64,000 nt of DNA, taken from NCBI RefSeq assembly GCF_024746835.1, contig NZ_CP080533.1:62001-126000 (forward strand). Direction: 5' to 3'. A model generated the notes under the pieces. The model was not told the origin of the DNA. It made no database searches and worked only from the letters and a program-made list of their open reading frames with translations. This document shows positions 54,973 to 63,836 of the stretch, piece by piece. The first letter of the stretch is position 1; each line of letters starts with the position of its first letter. Made by a program: the position numbers and the translations under genes. Source of the stretch: Mesorhizobium sp. AR02 (GTDB taxonomy: Bacteria > Pseudomonadota > Alphaproteobacteria > Rhizobiales > Rhizobiaceae).

Positions 54973-55064
54973 ATCGGTGGACGATGCTCCCTCGCATCGT
55001 CCACCGAAGATTTGGTCCAAAAAACCTAGATCGGCCCGCGCTTCCGCCAGGGGCGCGGGCTTTT
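54973..55064 (+). ncRNA. Candidate stress-induced small RNA C
   Basis: The 5' end is a perfect 14-bp hairpin (54974-54987 with 54994-55007) presenting loop UCCCUC, complementary to ribosome-binding sites. An A-rich linker with CCTAGATCGG follows, then terminator GCCCGCGC/GCGCGGGC (55034-55041 with 55053-55060) and TTTT. Layout resembles Caulobacter GsrN (stress sigma, 5' C-rich loop). No peptide encoded. Confidence 0.6.
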
Positions 55065-55212
55065 ACCGGAAGAGCGAGATGCCAGGGGCTAGTCGCATAA
55101 GTAATCTTCGATCGTGTGTGAAGCGCGGATCATGAACAAGGGTTGGAACTCATCGATGGGGTCGTGCAAGTCGCCACTATCGTACCGATCATTCCCGGCC
55201 AAGGATGCTGGC

Positions 55213-55237
55213 GGAACATTAGGGCGTCCTAAGTGTT
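55213..55237 (+). promoter_or_regulatory. EcfG-type stress promoter
   Basis: GGAAC 55213-55217, 17-nt spacer with ATTAGGGCGTCCTAA palindrome, GTT 55235-55237; the 25-residue membrane peptide gene starts 85 nt downstream. Confidence 0.5.
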
Positions 55238-55321
55238 CATTACAGCGCGAGGGGTCCCGAAATTTGTTCGACGCCAAATCCCTCGAGGCCAGTGGCCTGC
55301 AAATCATGAGGAGACGGACGC

Positions 55322-55399
55322 ATGCACAGCATTATCTACATCGTCGGACTCGTCGTCGTTATCCTTGCTGTATTGAGCTTTTTTGGGCTCAGGCGATAG
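55322..55399 (+). CDS. 25-residue membrane peptide
   Basis: MHSIIYIVGLVVVILAVLSF then FGLR: one membrane helix and nothing else. GGAGA stands 7 nt before the ATG. Stress-type promoter upstream. Short single-helix peptides of this form recur in rhizobia. Function unknown. Confidence 0.65.
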   Translation: MHSIIYIVGLVVVILAVLSFFGLRR

Positions 55400-55799
55400 C
55401 AGACAGAGAGGGGCAAGCCTGCATCTTAGGTGAAGTCCACCAACGACAAAGTCTACGCATCGCCCGACCCCTGCGTGCCTGATCGCCGCCCAAAGTTCTG
55501 ACTCGGACGTAGCGGACAAGTCCTTCGAGGTTCGCATTAGGTAACGGAACGACGCTTAGGGGGACCGATCCGCTTATGATCGTCCTTGGATCCCAGTTCG
55601 AGCAGCATTTGACGTCAATTTCAGCCTCTTTCGGGGCCAAATCGCAGCAGGGCGCCCCGGGTTATCGTTGAACCCTAAGCGGTCACAACGCGATCCCCAA
55701 GCCGTTCGATCGCCGCGGCGAAGCTTCCCCTGCACCGTGGCGAACAGATCATGCCCCTTGGACGAGGTGAAAGGTCGCGGTCGCCTTTGGAGCCGTCCC
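55400..55799. other. No confident gene
   Basis: Only shadow frames. Confidence 0.35.
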
Positions 55800-56195
55800 T
55801 CAACCCTGAACGGGCGCGGTGTCTGTCGCGGTAAAAAACCAGATCGGTCCCTTGCCTGCAGTCTGGAGCTGAGCCGCCATCGGGCGAAGAAAGACTTGGA
55901 ACTCTCGAGGCCGATCATTCGTCTTCATATCCGACTTCAGAGAGGTCCAGAACTTGGTCTGGATTTCGTCCGGGGTGGGTATATGCGTTTCCTTTGAGTT
56001 GACCAAAAGGACCAAACGACCGTCGGGCATGTTGCAGCGGTCGGCACAATCGATGGAACATACGTGAACTTTGAAGGTCCCAGGCAGCGTGCAAGCAGCG
56101 AGGTTCCCGACGTGATTCCGCTGTCCGCTTCTCCGGGAGAAGGTGGCCACCGCTGGTCCGGAGCTTGTGGGCACTGGGGCTGCGTCGGCTGGCAT
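55800..56195 (-). CDS. Uncertain hypothetical protein
   Basis: Open for 131 codons. The second half looks genuine: CSIDCADRCNMPDGRLVLLV, IPTPDEIQTKFWTSLKSDMK, EFQVFLRPMAAQLQTAGKGP. The first half is Ser/Ala/Arg-rich and may be out of frame. Could be a truncated secreted protein with paired cysteines. Confidence 0.35.
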   Translation of the reverse strand: MPADAAPVPTSSGPAVATFSRRSGQRNHVGNLAACTLPGTFKVHVCSIDCADRCNMPDGRLVLLVNSKETHIPTPDEIQTKFWTSLKSDMKTNDRPREFQVFLRPMAAQLQTAGKGPIWFFTATDTAPVQG

Positions 56196-56343
56196 TTGCC
56201 CGGGTTTGGCGCGCGCTCAGTCGGGTGTCGCAAAAGCTCACGGTCCAACTGCCGAGAATACCTTGCCGGGGCGCGAGCGCATTCCATTGCAATGCTGCGG
56301 TCATCTTCCTCAAGCCGGCCGGAACATCTGAAGATCCACTGCA

Positions 56344-57387
56344 TTGAGAGTAGACGGTTTGCGACCCCTTCACGGATTCGAAGTGCGACCAACAATTAGA
56401 AACATATGGGAATTGGTACGACAGAGCGTGGTTGGCTTTGTCAACGACAATGCCCTTAGCCATGGCGCGGCAATGGCCTTTTATGCCGCTACGTCGCTCG
56501 CCCCGGTTCTGATAATCGTCGTCGCGATAGCAGGCATCGCATTTGGTCATGACGCAGCGCAGTTGGCTTTGTCTGCTCAGATATCAGGGCTGATGGGCTC
56601 AGAAAGTGCAGCGCTCCTTCAGACAGCGCTGGAAGGGGCATCTAGCAAATCGTCGGGGACCCTGGCGGCCATCGTTGGCGTGGCTACATTACTCGTGACC
56701 GCCTCTGCGGTCTTTGGCGAGATGCAGCAGGCCCTGAATGCAATATGGAAGGTTGAAGCGAAGGGAAGTTCGCTGTCGCGTCTCTTGCGCGCGCGTGCAG
56801 CAAGTCTCGGCTTGGTCGCCGCCCTCGGCTTTATGTTGCTGGTATCGCTGGTGGCGAGCGCGGCGATCTCGGCGCTGGACAACGTGATCAGCGCTCAATT
56901 GCCGTTCGGCGCACTTGTTCTGAGCGTGATCAACACCTTCATTTCCTTTTCCCTGATTTCCGTGATGTTTGCGGCTATCTATAAAGTCTTGCCGGATCGT
57001 GCCCTGGAATGGCGGGATGTCGGGATCGGTGCTGTCGTGACCGCCGCATTGTTCACGATAGGGAAGTCCCTTATCGGCTGGTATATCGGCACAAGTGCTA
57101 TCGCATCGTCATATGGTGTGGCCGGGGGGCTGCTCGTCATACTGCTCTGGGTCTACTATTCATCAGAAATCTTTCTGCTCGGTGCAGAGTTGACCCGCGC
57201 CTATTCCGTTCGACATGGCAGTAGGTCCGACTTGAGCGGGCTGGTTCAAAATGCTTCCGCTTCGGAAAACGCTGTTTCAATTCGGGTGAGCCAAAAGGCC
57301 AGATCTTCGGGCGTCCTTGCGTTGTTGGCGGTGGGGTGCGTGAGTGCAACGATGACAGCCTTTCTGCTGGGCCCTCGTCGCCCGTAG
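56344..57387 (+). CDS. YihY/BrkB family membrane protein
   Basis: 347 residues with six membrane helices. Signature text: FVNDNALSHGAAMAFYAATS, LAPVLIIVVAIAGIAFG, AVFGEMQQALNAIWKVE, YGVAGGLLVILLWVYYSSEI, FLLGAELTRAY. Once called RNase BN; transporter-like role unproven. The TTG start at 56344 is uncertain; translation might start at ATG 56404 (MGIG is out of frame, so TTG or GTG codons only). A last helix (VLALLAVGCVSATMTAFLLG) ends the protein. Confidence 0.85.
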   Translation: MRVDGLRPLHGFEVRPTIRNIWELVRQSVVGFVNDNALSHGAAMAFYAATSLAPVLIIVVAIAGIAFGHDAAQLALSAQISGLMGSESAALLQTALEGASSKSSGTLAAIVGVATLLVTASAVFGEMQQALNAIWKVEAKGSSLSRLLRARAASLGLVAALGFMLLVSLVASAAISALDNVISAQLPFGALVLSVINTFISFSLISVMFAAIYKVLPDRALEWRDVGIGAVVTAALFTIGKSLIGWYIGTSAIASSYGVAGGLLVILLWVYYSSEIFLLGAELTRAYSVRHGSRSDLSGLVQNASASENAVSIRVSQKARSSGVLALLAVGCVSATMTAFLLGPRRP

Positions 57388-57410
57388 AGTCAAGAGGACA
57401 GACCCTGCGT

Positions 57411-57641
57411 GTGATGGTGCTCGTTAAGGCGACTGAGGACAGCGAAAAAGGTACTCTTCCCCCTGCCGAAACGTTTGAGCCGCTGGGTCAATACCATGAC
57501 CTACTGAGTAATGCCGGCATTTTGGCCGCCGCCGCCGGTCTCTCGACGCGCGGGCTCCAATATATACCACCTGCTGGATGGCCGAAAACCTCTCCGCTGC
57601 GCAAGCCGCTACCTTCACCGGGCGGCGCGCCCTTTCGTTGA
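57411..57641 (+). pseudogene. YciI/DGPF-domain fragment
   Basis: VMVLVKATEDSEKGTLPPAE, TFEPLGQYHDLLSNAGILAA match the first half of DGPF-type YciI proteins. After AAAGL the text diverges, so the C-terminal half is missing or frameshifted. Confidence 0.6.
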
Positions 57642-57656
57642 ACGACGTCCGTCGAT

Positions 57657-58064
57657 TCAGCGGGGGGCGGGCGAAAGTTCAGATGCCAAACGCGCTCTTG
57701 CGCTTGAGAAAACGACGAACGCAAATATCAACACGGCTGCAGCCACGATTAGCGAACCGACAGCGACGATCGGCTCAAGGGCTGTATTGCCTTGCAGCAT
57801 CAAATAGAGCGCCGGCAGCATCACGACCAACCCGAGATTATAGAGGCCGTAGTGGATCATCGCGATTTTCCGCGCTGCCTTCGCCGGATTAAGGGCGTAG
57901 TAGCCGCCGAAGATTGCGCTTGTGACCCAGCCTAGAAGATTTATGTGGGCATGCGCCGGAAAGGCACCGTGGTCGCCCGAGATCGCCATTTGGAGGCCGG
58001 CGCCGATCCCCAAAATGAGCCACACAATAGCCGTCTTAAAGAAGAGATCCGAAACCTTAGGCAT
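57657..58064 (-). CDS. Orphan heme-copper-oxidase-like small membrane protein
   Basis: 135 residues, same family as 34040-34447: MPKVSDLFFKTAIVWLILGI, AHAHINLLGWVTSAIFGGYY, LVVMLPALYLMLQGNTALEP. Four helices. GGGGAGG before ATG 58064. Possible small relative of oxidase subunit I; no other oxidase genes in the window. Confidence 0.72.
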   Translation of the reverse strand: MPKVSDLFFKTAIVWLILGIGAGLQMAISGDHGAFPAHAHINLLGWVTSAIFGGYYALNPAKAARKIAMIHYGLYNLGLVVMLPALYLMLQGNTALEPIVAVGSLIVAAAVLIFAFVVFSSARARLASELSPAPR

Positions 58065-58304
58065 GACACTTCCTCCCCAAAATGCCGATTTCCAACTGCC
58101 CATCTTGATATTATTCCAGGACTTTTGCCAAGGGCGGCGTGCAGTTCCTCGGCCACTATTGCCATCTGGAAATTGTCATCAAACCAAGATCGACTTGCCC
58201 GCAATCTGGTTGACCGGTGCCGGCCGAAGGCGCTGGCGAGGCTCCAGGCCGAACTCTGGCCCGCCTTCCAATTTAGCAGAACTATTGCCCGAAGACCGGC
58301 ATTA

Positions 58305-58392
58305 AGTTGGCGACGGGCGCTGCCCCCCGTTTCGCCTGCCGCAGATCCGGCAAAAAATGCTAGATCGACCCCGCCGCTGCCGTGGCGGTTTT
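58305..58392 (+). ncRNA. Candidate small RNA B (degenerate)
   Basis: GGCGA-CGGG...CCCG-TT-TCGCC hairpin with a C-rich loop, then CTGCCGCAGATCCGGCAAAAAATGCTAG-type linker and terminator CCGCC/GGCGG (58371-58375 with 58384-58388) with TTTT. The linker closely matches unit A (5936-5962). No promoter match seen upstream. Confidence 0.35.
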
Positions 58393-58700
58393 CTGGGATT
58401 TTCTTCACCAGGCCCCGAAGGCATATCTACGGAGGCGGTCCGGTACCCCCTTGTCCCTTCTAAAAGACGCAGCCGGGCCGTGCGGGCATTCTGTCACTGC
58501 TGGTCATGACAGTGTCGCACCTCGACATCTGGCGGACATGGAACGCGAACTTCACTTGCAAGGACTAACGAAACGCAGGATGAGGAAAAGGAGATGACAA
58601 GAGCGAGTTAGATTCTGTCGACGTTGGCTTCGCAGAAGAGGTCGCTGGCATATCCCTGTCACCGACGCAGGCAAGCTTGACCCACTCCCCGCGGTCGCGG
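58393..58700. other. No confident gene
   Basis: Nothing recognised before the ardC remnant. Confidence 0.35.
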
Positions 58701-59024
58701 GCGACGCTGAGTCATGAGGCGACGCATTGGACCGCCTCGCCGCATCGCGTGAACCGTGACCTCAGCCGCTACGCCAAAGATCGCACCGAGCGGGCACGCG
58801 AGGAACTTATCGCCGAGCTCGGTAGCTGTTTCCTCTGCGCCGATCTTGGCATTGCACCGGAACTTGAGCCCCGGCCCGATCACGCAAGCTACCTCGGCTC
58901 CTGGCTGAAAGTCCTCGGCGACGACAAGCGGGCGATCTTCGCCGCTGCAGCACATGCCCAGCGTGCCGTGGGATTTCTACATGGTCTCCAGCCGACGGCC
59001 TTGGAAGTGAGCGAGGCCGCCTGA
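58701..59024 (+). pseudogene. ArdC-like antirestriction protein, C-terminal part
   Basis: LSHEATHWTASPHRVNRDLS (zincin HExxH), RYAKDRTERAREELIAELGS, CFLCADLGI, SWLKVLGDDKRAIFAAAAHA: the metallopeptidase-like half of ArdC, which protects conjugating DNA. The N-terminal ssDNA-binding half is missing and no start codon is evident. Confidence 0.75.
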
Positions 59025-59033
59025 TGACGGCGC

Positions 59034-59252
59034 ATGGCGAAATCGGCCTTATTCCCGATTGCGCCATTCTTACCGACGCTGCGGGCCTCCAGCCGCGGCC
59101 ACCTCAATCACCGGGTGGCGTTCGTCGGAAAGTCAGAAGTCCGCGTCCTTCACCGCGATGTTGTTGCGTCAGATCTTGCCGGTGCTGCAGATCAGGTGCG
59201 AGCACTGTTGGCTGTTCCCGATGTGGCCGCTCGTGTGCCCCCTGGAGGCTGA
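59034..59252 (+). CDS. Small hypothetical protein downstream of ardC
   Basis: 72 residues: MAKSALFPIAPFLPTLRASS, RGHLNHRVAFVGKSEVRVLH, ASDLAGAADQVRALLAVPDV. Coding-like and follows the ArdC remnant by 9 nt. Unrecognised. Confidence 0.4.
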   Translation: MAKSALFPIAPFLPTLRASSRGHLNHRVAFVGKSEVRVLHRDVVASDLAGAADQVRALLAVPDVAARVPPGG

Positions 59253-59629
59253 TTCCAACTGCAATGGCCTCTGCGGTCGCTTGATTGGGGGTCACGAGTT
59301 CGGGTCAGCACTGCCATGGATGTCGAAGGCCTGCCGGAAGGCCAATGCCTGTTTCTTCCACACTTGCGACAGGCTAACCCATCGGCGGCTCGATGAGGCA
59401 TGTCTGACCGGAAACCGGCTACCCCTCGATCGTTCTCCCGCAACGGCCGTCCGCGGCTTTCTTCCCCTGCCGGCTGCGCCGTCATTCCTCGCGCTAGCCA
59501 AGAAAGCCGCTCCCGGCCGCCCTCCATGCAGTTTCGGCCCCTTTGGGGTGCGGTCCGATCGTCTCCGGTCTGTCGACTGCCATCGAGGCCGCGAAGGGCG
59601 CGACCCGAAACAAGGAAAGGAATATCCCC

Positions 59630-59941
59630 ATGGCCACCATCGGCACCTTCACCACCACCGCCAACGGCTTTGCCGGCACGATCAAGACCCTCAACCTCAA
59701 CGTCAAGGCGCGCATCGAGCGGGTCGACAATCCCTCCGACAAGGGCCCGCACTTCCGCCTCTACTCGGGCGCGGTTGAACTGGGCGCCGCCTGGCAGAAG
59801 ACCGCCAAGGAAACCGAGCGCGACTACCTCTCGGTCAAGCTGGACGATCCGAGCTTCCCAGCGCCGATCTACGCGACGCTGATCGAGGTGGACGGCCAGG
59901 AAGGTCTCCAGCTCATCTGGTCCCGGCCCGCCCGCGACTGA
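59630..59941 (+). CDS. DUF736 family protein
   Basis: 103 residues: [75 protein letters not shown]736 genes sit in the conjugation/replication blocks of alphaproteobacterial plasmids and integrative elements. AAGGAAAGG precedes ATG 59630. Function unknown. Confidence 0.9.
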   Translation: MATIGTFTTTANGFAGTIKTLNLNVKARIERVDNPSDKGPHFRLYSGAVELGAAWQKTAKETERDYLSVKLDDPSFPAPIYATLIEVDGQEGLQLIWSRPARD

Positions 59942-60239
59942 GCGGCACCGCAGCGGCCCCGTCAACCAAGCGGGGCCGCTCTGCATGTCGCGCTTCAGGC
60001 CAGGGACGATAGCCGCGCGTCCTCTTGGCTCTCGGAAGATCAAGAAACAGCTCGACAGCTTCACGCTCGTCATCGAAGGAATGCTGGACAATGCGGCCGC
60101 GCGTACCGATCCTACCCCAACGCCGGACAAGGCAAATCTGCCCGAATAACGTCTCTTCGATCGACAGAGCATAGAAACGGGCCATGTTATGGCCCGCGTC
60201 CTTGCGTTCAATATAGAGGCGATAGTTCTGCGCGATCAT
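59913..60239 (-). CDS. WGR-domain protein
   Basis: 108 residues with a WGR domain ([40 protein letters not shown]), a DNA-associated module also found in PARPs. Converges on DUF736 with a 29-nt overlap. Common beside DUF736 and ArdC in rhizobial islands. Confidence 0.88.
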   Translation of the reverse strand: MIAQNYRLYIERKDAGHNMARFYALSIEETLFGQICLVRRWGRIGTRGRIVQHSFDDEREAVELFLDLPRAKRTRGYRPWPEARHAERPRLVDGAAAVPLSRGRAGTR

Positions 60240-60774
60240 GCCGACAGAATCGCGCAGCCGGAGTCAGGCGTCCAATGATAGGTTTGAATCCTCCGACCCC
60301 AATCGATTCATTCCGGTGATGGATGGGACAGATACCTAAATATATTCAGGTAGTTACGAGGTGGTGTGTGCAAAAATCGCACACGAAAGTTCTCCTTCTC
60401 TTCCATTTTCGTTCCTGCGATTGGGTGGCCGACGGGTCTCTTGGGACACCTTCTTCCGATGACGTCCGCCAGTCCGACGACGATCTTCGCCGTCGTATCC
60501 ATGACTAGCCGTCGGTGGCTGCCACTGCCAATGTGTGAGCGTTGGCGATCATCAAGATGGATCGCGATCGTGCCCGTCGTTGAACGATCGAGGCTTCCGC
60601 CGCCGAGGCTCGAATCACCGACGGTGCATCGGTAGGCAGGAACCATCTACTCTGGGACGCGTGGCGGAAGAGCGCCACCGCCATTCCTCATGCTCATTGG
60701 CCAGCCAATTCAATCTTCGTTGCCGCGGTTGAGCAGTGGGCAATCTGCGGCATAGAAAGCTCGAGCGTTCGGCG
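60240..60774. other. Intergenic, no gene
   Basis: GTGTGC...GCACAC hairpin near 60364-60383. No gene recognised; marks the change from mobile-element genes to a metabolic operon. Confidence 0.45.
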
Positions 60775-62151
60775 CTAAGGCTCTGCAAATAAATCCGCCG
60801 AGCTTCCGGGCTGGTCGAGTTTCCAGACACGGGCTATGCAGCGGCGCATCTCGTCGGCGGTGGCGCCGCCTTGAAATTCGGCGAGACGAATGGCCTTGGC
60901 TTCCAATTCTTGTCTCGCAAGCGTGTTGCCGGGATCGCCCTTGGGTTCGTCGATGCGGGCATGGAGTTCGCGGCCGTCAGCGGTGGTGACGCTGATCTTC
61001 CCGACCCATTGCCTGGGATAAAGTCTGTCGACCTCGGCGTCGAATTCCATGCGCACCTTCGAGCGGAAATGCCCGACACGCGCATCGGCGAGTGCGTGGC
61101 GCTCGAACGCGTCGAGGTCGGCGACACCATGGACGGCGATCAGCCCCAACACCGTGCCCATGGAGAACTTCGCTTGGTGGATGGTTTGCGGAACGACCAC
61201 CGCGCCCAGGACATCAATGGCTCCCTGATGGACATGGGTCACCACATCAGCGATGTCGTCCGGACCGAGCCCTTCGCGGCGCATGAGAGACTGCAGCGCG
61301 TCGGCGGCCGGATGCGTGTGCCGGCAGGCGGCGTGCCATTTGAAGGACGTCTCCTCGGTTGCCCAACGGCTGCCGAGCCCGTCCGTCAGGCGGGCCGGAT
61401 CGGCGTCGCTGGACATGCCGGCCGCCATGCCTTTTTTCCCTTCGAGGATCTGCGCGGCCCCCTTGAAGCCATTGCGTGACAAATAGGCAGAAAACAGGCC
61501 GTTGGCGGCCGCTCGCGCCGTATGAAGCTGCTTGGAATCGGCGGCATCACGCAGGAATTCCCAGAGCCCTGCCGCTTGGGTGCCGGCGGAGCCAAGAGCA
61601 TGGTTGAGGCCGGCTTCGTCCAGTCCGATCAACTTGCCGACCGCCGCCGCCGCGGCGACAGCGCCAGCGGTGCCGGTGGTGTGGAATATCTCGTAGTGCG
61701 AGCGCCCGAGGAATTCTCCGACGCGGATGCCCACTTCGTAACCGGCTATGCAGGCAGTCAGGATATCGCGGCCGGACTTGTTCTCCGCCTCGGCAACCGC
61801 CAGGACGGCCGGAAATATCACCGCAGCTGGGTGAAAGACCGAACCGTTGTGCACGTCGTCCTGTTCCACGACATGGGAGGAAGCGGCATTGACCATCGCC
61901 GCGAAGTAGGGGCTGGTGCGCCGCCGCGTCGGGATGATGGTGCTTGGACCGTCCGCCGGTCCCATCGCGCGCGCAAAACCCTCGATCATCTCGACCTGGT
62001 GCGCGCCCTTGCCGGCCAGCGCCGAACCGAGCCAGTCGATCATCAATCCCTGTGCGAAATGAACGATGCGCGGCGGGATCTGTTCGAAGTCGAGTTCGGC
62101 AACGAAGGCGCAAAGTCTGGCAGTCGGCCAATCGGCGGTGTCGGGGCTCAT
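60775..62151 (-). CDS. MmgE/PrpD family enzyme
   Basis: 458 residues, full length for the family of 2-methylcitrate dehydratase, cis-aconitate decarboxylase and iminodisuccinate epimerase. Active-site regions: SSHVVEQDDVHNGSVFHPAA, FHTTGTAGAVAAAAAVGK, DAADSKQLHTARAAANGLFS, and WHAACRHTHPAADAL. Last gene of a four-gene operon, 25 nt after the lyase gene. With CoA-transferase, hydratase and lyase partners, a C5-dicarboxylate role is likely; the exact reaction is undecided. Confidence 0.88.
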   Translation of the reverse strand: MSPDTADWPTARLCAFVAELDFEQIPPRIVHFAQGLMIDWLGSALAGKGAHQVEMIEGFARAMGPADGPSTIIPTRRRTSPYFAAMVNAASSHVVEQDDVHNGSVFHPAAVIFPAVLAVAEAENKSGRDILTACIAGYEVGIRVGEFLGRSHYEIFHTTGTAGAVAAAAAVGKLIGLDEAGLNHALGSAGTQAAGLWEFLRDAADSKQLHTARAAANGLFSAYLSRNGFKGAAQILEGKKGMAAGMSSDADPARLTDGLGSRWATEETSFKWHAACRHTHPAADALQSLMRREGLGPDDIADVVTHVHQGAIDVLGAVVVPQTIHQAKFSMGTVLGLIAVHGVADLDAFERHALADARVGHFRSKVRMEFDAEVDRLYPRQWVGKISVTTADGRELHARIDEPKGDPGNTLARQELEAKAIRLAEFQGGATADEMRRCIARVWKLDQPGSSADLFAEP

Positions 62152-62176
62152 CTGCTGTTCCTCCTCTGCAAGCCTT

Positions 62177-62989
62177 CTAGGCCAAGGCGGCCCGGCGCAG
62201 GATCCGCCTTGCGCGCTCGATGACCGGCCGATCCACCATTTCGCCGTTCACCTGGACAGCTTCACCCGACGAAGCTGCGCCGACGATGTCGCGTGCCCAA
62301 ATGATTTCATTATCGCTCGGGCGAAAAGCAACGCGAATCGGCTCGATCTGCCTCGGGTGGATGGCCATCTTGCCGCCGAAGCCCATCTTCATGGCGTGGC
62401 GGGCGTCATCTTCGACGATTTCAGGATTGCTCAGGTCGGTCGTCACGCCGTCGATCGGCGCGGCCCGGCCAGCCGCGCGCGAACGCCAGACGATTTCGTT
62501 GCGGGCCGCAAGCAGGGTCAACCGGTCGTGCGCGCAACCGAGATCGAGCGAGAAGTCGACCGAGCCGAAAGCGACGGCAACGACGCCAGAGGTGGCCAAT
62601 ATATCCGGCAGGTTGGCAAGGCCGACAGCACTCTCGACCAGCGCGATGACGGAAACGCTGCGTGCCATGTGCCTGGTCATATCAGTAATGTCTTCCGGAC
62701 GTTCGGCCTTGGGCAGCATGACGGAGACGCCGTCGAGGCGCCGCACGGCATCGATGTCCGCCTGGTGCCAAAATGTGCCGGCGGCATTGATGCGGACCAC
62801 GACCGCGGATTTCAGCGCGGCTGCATGAGCAACGACCGCTTCCCGAGCGCGGTCCTTGTCGCCAGGGGCGACGGCATCCTCGAGGTCGAGAATGACCGCG
62901 TCCGCGCCGCTGCTGTCGGCCTTGGCAAACCGCTCCCGCTGCGAGCCTGGTACGAAAAGCGGCACGACAGGCGTGACGAAGCTCACCAT
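62177..62989 (-). CDS. HpcH/HpaI (CitE-like) CoA ester lyase
   Basis: 270 residues, TIM-barrel lyase cleaving hydroxyacyl-CoA such as citramalyl-CoA or malyl-CoA. LFVPGSQRERFAKADSSGAD, AVILDLEDAVAPGDKDRARE (metal ligand and acidic residues), VVVRINAAGTFWHQADI, VIALVESAVGLANLP, VAFGSVDFSLDLG. Overlaps the hydratase gene by 7 nt, so translationally coupled. Confidence 0.9.
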   Translation of the reverse strand: MVSFVTPVVPLFVPGSQRERFAKADSSGADAVILDLEDAVAPGDKDRAREAVVAHAAALKSAVVVRINAAGTFWHQADIDAVRRLDGVSVMLPKAERPEDITDMTRHMARSVSVIALVESAVGLANLPDILATSGVVAVAFGSVDFSLDLGCAHDRLTLLAARNEIVWRSRAAGRAAPIDGVTTDLSNPEIVEDDARHAMKMGFGGKMAIHPRQIEPIRVAFRPSDNEIIWARDIVGAASSGEAVQVNGEMVDRPVIERARRILRRAALA

Positions 62990-63825
62990 TGCGCCGTGGC
63001 CTTCACTGTCACATGGCCGTCGGCCGACCGTACCTCGAGAGCCATGCCGTCTTGGCCTGGGGATGTTGCGCTCAGAAGCAGGCGCTGTGGGCCGCTCGCC
63101 GGATGCACGCCGCGGAACGAGAAACGGCGCGGCGACGTGCCGGCAATGGCGGTGGCGAAGTTCATGAGCAGCGTGGCCTGCAGCGGCCCATGGATGACGA
63201 GCCCGGGATAGTGCTCGACCGTCGTGGCATAGGGCGCGTCATAGTGGATACGATGCCCATTGAAGGTCAGCGCCGAATACCGGAAAAGCAGCACCGGATC
63301 GACGTCGACTCTGCGCTCGTGCGATGCGGCCAGAGGCGAACTTGCTCGCAGCGCAAGGGTCGCCGCAGCAGCTTCGGTTGGGCGATAGACAAGGGTCTGG
63401 TCCTCCTCGATCACCGGACCAGCGTCGTTGGCAATGTCGTGCCGGACCGTGACGAAGGTCAGCGGCCCGGTGCGGCCCTGCTTCTCCTCGATGGCGGTCA
63501 ATGTCGAGCGGCGGCGGATGCGGTCGCTAGAGCGGATCGGAGCCATGAGACGCACATCGCTGGCGGCCCACATGCGGCGCGGAAGCGGCACCGGTGGCAG
63601 GAGGCTGCCTTTGGCCGGGTGCCCGTCAGGTCCGAGTTCGCGCCTATCGGCAATATCGGGCGTCAGGCACCAGTGCAGTCCGGGCGCGGCCGCGCCCTCT
63701 GCAGTTTGCGCTGCGTAGTCCCCAAGCGTGGCGCCAAAGCTGGCCAGCAGGCGCGGGGTCACAACGTCCTCGACCTCGTGTGTGCGTCCAACCCATCCCT
63801 GCAGCGTGCTCGTGTCCGGGCTCAT
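62983..63825 (-). CDS. MaoC/HTD2-like acyl-CoA hydratase (mesaconyl-CoA hydratase type)
   Basis: 280 residues. N-terminal FAS1-like dehydratase half (TPRLLASFGATLGDY, GLHWCLTPDIADRRELGPDG) and C-terminal hot-dog half with the signature LLFRYSALTFNGHRIHYDAP and YPGLVIHGPLQATLLMNF. This is the two-domain form of mesaconyl-C4-CoA and itaconyl-CoA hydratases. Starts 11 nt after the CoA-transferase stop. Confidence 0.88.
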   Translation of the reverse strand: MSPDTSTLQGWVGRTHEVEDVVTPRLLASFGATLGDYAAQTAEGAAAPGLHWCLTPDIADRRELGPDGHPAKGSLLPPVPLPRRMWAASDVRLMAPIRSSDRIRRRSTLTAIEEKQGRTGPLTFVTVRHDIANDAGPVIEEDQTLVYRPTEAAAATLALRASSPLAASHERRVDVDPVLLFRYSALTFNGHRIHYDAPYATTVEHYPGLVIHGPLQATLLMNFATAIAGTSPRRFSFRGVHPASGPQRLLLSATSPGQDGMALEVRSADGHVTVKATAQW

Positions 63826-63836
63826 GAGTTTCCTCG

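Noticed and set aside
60308..60646. A 112-codon minus-strand frame
   Set aside because: No ribosome site, no recognisable motif, crosses a hairpin region.
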